Assembly (NCBI GenBank): GCA_044449065.1
Contig: JBIOHP010000001.1
Location: forward strand, 186,001-250,000
Length of the DNA: 64,000 nucleotides
Source: JBIOHP01 sp044449065
GTDB taxonomy: Bacteria; Bacteroidota; Ignavibacteria; UBA10030; SZUA-254
Reading direction: 5' to 3'
In this document: in pieces, positions 61,416 to 64,000 of the stretch
Layout: every line of letters begins with the position of its first letter
Position numbering within the stretch: position 1 is the stretch's first letter
Position numbers and translations under genes: made by a program
Notes under the pieces: model-generated
The model's database searches: none
Told to the model about the DNA's origin: nothing
What the model saw: the letters and a program-made list of their open reading frames with translations, nothing else

Positions 61416-62411
61416 TTAGAAATGTGATTCCATTGTCGACTTCCTCCGTTTAGCCATGTCGGTTGTATCGATTTTAATGTTCTGCACAACGGTTGCCTGT
61501 TCGGCTATTAGTTCAATGATTGGATTGTCAGTAAGCTTCCCCTGCCAGTAATTGTTAGCCGCTTCTTCCATTTTGCTTAATAAACCGTATTCTCTTTCTG
61601 CGATTCCGAGCCAATTCCAATCAGCGCGATGAAATCGTTTGGTTAGATCTATCTCAACCTCGTAAAGATAGCCATTCCCTCGCCTCGCTATCAAATTGAG
61701 AGCATCACTTTTCTCTTCGTAAAGATATGCAGCGTTTTTTCGTATAAGACAAGTATCTGGCCGTGTTTTCTCAAATATATCTTCGACCAATTTCTTTTTC
61801 TCATCTTGACAGTTAAAGAAATAATCGCTTGGAGGGACATTCTCGCCCGGCGAAAGCTTATTATGGTGAACACGAAATGCACCGGCAAAGTCTATTCTTA
61901 GTAAGCCACAAAAGTATGATATAGGAAATTCATTTGGAGAAGTAATGCTTTTTACCTTTATGTCGTGTGGAGCGATATCCCTGTTAAATAACTCTATTCC
62001 TCGGGACCAATCCTCGTTCCCCGGATTTTTCGTGGTAAATATCAATAACCAGCGTTTACCTCCAGGAATTCCTTTAAGTTTTTCAACATCGAATAGAATC
62101 CCGTTTTTACGGTCACCAAAATATCCCGTGGCGTTCCATGTATTTTGCTTCTGTTTACCAATGAGCCAATGTTTAAGTTCAATGCGATGGGTTATTTGAT
62201 CGATGGAAATTTCCAAATCAATCTTCCTTCCATTAAAGTCAACCTCACGATTCAGATAATCGATTTTATATCCGAATGACGGGCTGGAAAGAAGTGTTAG
62301 TAATTCTCCTTTGAACCATCCTTCGCATTGAAAAGCAAGCTCGGAAAATGTTTTGAGCCGATCACTTAGCCCTTCGAAATGTGAACAAATTAAGGGTAAT
62401 AATTTTTCCAT
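61416..62411 (-). CDS. Protein with PD-(D/E)XK-like nuclease motif, function unknown
   Basis: A 331-residue soluble protein without a signal peptide. In the N-terminal part, Glu36 (WFKGELLTLL), Asp65 (NGRKIDLEIS) and Glu78-x-Lys80 (HRIELKHWLIG) are spaced as in the E-D-ExK core of PD-(D/E)XK nucleases, with alternating strands and helices around them. The C-terminal part has no recognised domain. No methyltransferase or other restriction gene is near it, and the flanking genes are RidA and hisC. It may be an orphan nuclease, a restriction-like defence protein or a non-catalytic relative; all are inference. Confidence 0.55.
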   Translation of the reverse strand: MEKLLPLICSHFEGLSDRLKTFSELAFQCEGWFKGELLTLLSSPSFGYKIDYLNREVDFNGRKIDLEISIDQITHRIELKHWLIGKQKQNTWNATGYFGDRKNGILFDVEKLKGIPGGKRWLLIFTTKNPGNEDWSRGIELFNRDIAPHDIKVKSITSPNEFPISYFCGLLRIDFAGAFRVHHNKLSPGENVPPSDYFFNCQDEKKKLVEDIFEKTRPDTCLIRKNAAYLYEEKSDALNLIARRGNGYLYEVEIDLTKRFHRADWNWLGIAEREYGLLSKMEEAANNYWQGKLTDNPIIELIAEQATVVQNIKIDTTDMAKRRKSTMESHF

Positions 62412-62547
62412 GCAAATTTCTCTCCATATTGTTTGGGATGGATACTCTTTGGCTTGTTTATGGTCCAGAAATTACTTTGTTAAAATGTTTATGATCCTAA
62501 TCGTGGTTTCTGACACCGAATAAAAAAATCAAACAACTCCCTCCCCT

Positions 62548-63645
62548 TCACACCAACATCTTCGCCAAAACAATTTTAAGTTTCTCAATGAGGATTTTAT
62601 TCTGTTCCATCGTCCCAACGGTGATGCGGATGCAGTTTGGCAATCCGAACGCGGTGAGTGGGCGAACGATTATGCCTAATTTGAGCAACTCGTTAAAGAT
62701 GTGCTGAACTTCGTCCGCGCTTTCTCTCACCACCATGATAAAATTGGCGCTGGATGGGACGGTGTGCATATCGAGCGCGTTCAAAGCGTCGGTAAGATAA
62801 CTCATTCCCTCTGTATTAACTTCGAGGGAACGCTTCAGAAAATCTGTATCGGTTAAAGCCGCCATGCCTGCCGCCTGCGCGAGTGTGCTCGGCTCAAACG
62901 GCAATTTCACCTTCAACAGGTTGCCGATAAGCTCTTCATGCGCAAATCCATAACCGATTCTCACCCCCGCCAATCCGTACGCTTTCGAGAATGTCCTCAG
63001 CGTAATCACATTATCATAGCGGTAGTTCATCGAGTCGGGGTATTCCGGATTATCTTTGGCGTATTCAAAATATGCTTCATCGAGGATAATTAACACCCGT
63101 TCCGGTACCGATTTGTAAAACTCATCGAATTCTTTCCGTGTAAATATTGATCCGGTGGGATTATTGGGATTTGCCAGGTAGATGATTTTTGTATACTCGT
63201 TTATTTTTTTCGCGATTGCGGGGAGATCATAATGCCAGTCCCGGTACGGTACTGTGGTGTATTTTACCCCGCGCGATTTAGCTAATACCTGGAAGCCGAT
63301 AAACGCCGATTCGGTCGTCAATACTTCGTCATCATCGCAGAGGAAAGCGCGGATGATGTTGGACATGATCCCTTCCGAGCCGCTGCCGGTGATAACATTG
63401 CCTATTTTCAGCTTGAATTTTCCCGCAAGCACAACCCTAAGGTCATAGCCACCGGTTGGGTAGAGATGCAGATCGTTGAAATGCTTCACCATTTCGGCGA
63501 GGGCTTTCGGCGAAGGTCCTAACGGGTTTTCGTTCGACGCCAATTTAATGACGTACGTCAACCCAAACTCGCGTTTTACTTCATCGATCGGCTTTCCCGC
63601 TTTATATGGTTGTAATGATGCAATATATTGTGGTACGAGAGGCAT
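62548..63645 (-). CDS. hisC: Histidinol-phosphate/aromatic aminotransferase (HisC family)
   Basis: A 365-residue class I PLP aminotransferase from the ATG at 63645; an upstream in-frame ATG at 63684 would add 13 residues. KLASNENPLGPSPKALAEM, IYLANPNNPTGSIFTR, ILDEAYFEYA, and LRTFSKAYGLAGVRIGYGFA (PLP Lys) are the HisC signature. It transfers amino groups between glutamate and imidazole-acetol phosphate, and members of this subgroup also act on phenylalanine or tyrosine. No other his genes are nearby, so a role in aromatic amino acid transamination, feeding the hppD/hmgA pathway, is an alternative. Confidence 0.85.
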   Translation of the reverse strand: MPLVPQYIASLQPYKAGKPIDEVKREFGLTYVIKLASNENPLGPSPKALAEMVKHFNDLHLYPTGGYDLRVVLAGKFKLKIGNVITGSGSEGIMSNIIRAFLCDDDEVLTTESAFIGFQVLAKSRGVKYTTVPYRDWHYDLPAIAKKINEYTKIIYLANPNNPTGSIFTRKEFDEFYKSVPERVLIILDEAYFEYAKDNPEYPDSMNYRYDNVITLRTFSKAYGLAGVRIGYGFAHEELIGNLLKVKLPFEPSTLAQAAGMAALTDTDFLKRSLEVNTEGMSYLTDALNALDMHTVPSSANFIMVVRESADEVQHIFNELLKLGIIVRPLTAFGLPNCIRITVGTMEQNKILIEKLKIVLAKMLV

Positions 63646-63755
63646 TGTAATGTTCAGATTTGTTTGTTCATGATACAGTGTCATGAAAAAGATAGTGAAT
63701 GAACGGTTGAAAATCAATCCGGTGGGGATTAATCGGATATTAATATTCCCACGGC

Positions 63756-63843
63756 GAGTCACCCTGAACTTGTTTCAGGGTCTAAAAGTAAATAGATTCC
63801 GAAACAAGTTCGGGATGGCTCATTCTTACTCAATGGGTGACTC
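63756..63843. repeat. REP-like imperfect palindrome
   Basis: GAGTCACCC (63756-63764) is repeated inverted as GGGTGACTC (63835-63843). Inside, GAACTTGTTTC (63766-63776) is inverted as GAAACAAGTTC (63801-63811), and CCCTGAA/TTTCAGGG forms a smaller nested hairpin at about 63762-63780. This 88-base multi-arm palindrome resembles widespread bacterial interspersed repeats with the GTCACCCTGAAC core. It lies between the divergent hisC-like and SRPBCC genes. Confidence 0.8.
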
Positions 63844-63918
63844 CCCCCTGAAAGTAAATTGATTTTTTGGCAGAAGTTAGTTACTATTGAGAATACTACA
63901 CTTGAAAGGAAACTTCTC

Positions 63919-64000
63919 ATGGATATTATTCAGAAAATACAAATCAATGCCGATCCATCGACCATATATCTTGCTCTTACTTCACAAAAAGGGATAGAAA
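63919..64000 (+). CDS. SRPBCC/AHSA1-like domain protein (partial)
   Basis: The first 27 codons are in the window, from ATG 63919, with AAAGGA eight bases upstream. IIQKIQINADPSTIYLALTS followed by KGIE is the usual first strand and helix of SRPBCC proteins of the activator-of-Hsp90-ATPase-like (AHSA1) group, which bind small hydrophobic ligands. The rest is beyond the right edge. Confidence 0.72.
   Translation, partial: MDIIQKIQINADPSTIYLALTSQKGIE

Overview
The window looks like a chromosomal segment from the Bacteroidota/Ignavibacteriota side of the FCB group, most likely an Ignavibacteria-like bacterium. Three things support this: several secreted proteins end in a type IX secretion (T9SS) sorting domain carrying the PNPFNPTT signature, a DUF4835/PorD-type T9SS gene is present, and many starts lack a strong Shine-Dalgarno while others use AAGGA/GAGG. 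I see no plasmid, phage, insertion-sequence or CRISPR signature. One tRNA is present, tRNA-Ser(CGA).

Layout. 1-10 kb: housekeeping and envelope genes (a secreted HEAT-cyclophilin fusion, a FlgD-like T9SS cargo protein, DUF4835/PorD, mnmA, an acyl-CoA carboxyltransferase, MltD with four LysM repeats). 10.2-40.0 kb: tRNA-Ser followed by a roughly 30 kb Wzx/Wzy-type exopolysaccharide or capsule locus. It holds an SLBB export protein, a Wzz-like protein, flippase, polymerase, at least six glycosyltransferases, an FkbM methyltransferase, a UDP-glucuronate epimerase, UDP-glucose dehydrogenase, UDP-glucuronate decarboxylase, a DegT aminotransferase, a Gfo/Idh/MocA oxidoreductase, an N-formyltransferase, an initiating sugar-phosphate transferase, two secreted proteins that may process polymer, and DUF2279 and Wzi at the end. 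40.2-45.3 kb: two peroxiredoxins, an aquaporin, then a compact pterin cluster (PTPS, folE, two short-chain reductases) and a ferredoxin-NADP-reductase-like flavoprotein. 45.3-49.8 kb: small mixed genes. 49.8-54.1 kb (minus strand): hppD, hmgA and an acyl-CoA synthetase, i.e. tyrosine catabolism through homogentisate. 54.4-58.3 kb: two large T9SS cargo proteins. 58.4-64 kb: DUF1761, a cupin gene with a strikingly duplicated start region, a lipoprotein, RidA, an orphan PD-(D/E)XK-like protein, a HisC-like aminotransferase and the start of an SRPBCC protein.

How the parts may work together. The polysaccharide genes describe lipid-linked repeat-unit synthesis, flipping, polymerisation, export and surface attachment, with a sugar-nucleotide branch (UDP-Glc to UDP-GlcA to GalA- or pentose-type sugars) and probably an N-formylated amino sugar. 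The pterin cluster reads as a tetrahydrobiopterin-type pathway rather than queuosine or folate synthesis. The PTPS has the CxxxxxHGH motif, and the first reductase resembles Chlorobium sepiapterin reductase in its C-terminal motifs. With homogentisate-pathway genes 8-10 kb away, this suggests pterin-dependent phenylalanine hydroxylation feeding tyrosine breakdown, although no phenylalanine hydroxylase is in the window.

Non-coding structure worth attention: a 63-nt two-tier hairpin with a U-tract (about 2.3 kb), a pair of CAAAGC/GCTTTG palindromes between hmgA and hppD, a 63-bp tandem duplication that triplicates the cupin start codon (59.2-59.4 kb), and an 88-bp REP-like palindrome (63.8 kb). 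All family assignments are from reading the sequence; no database search was run.
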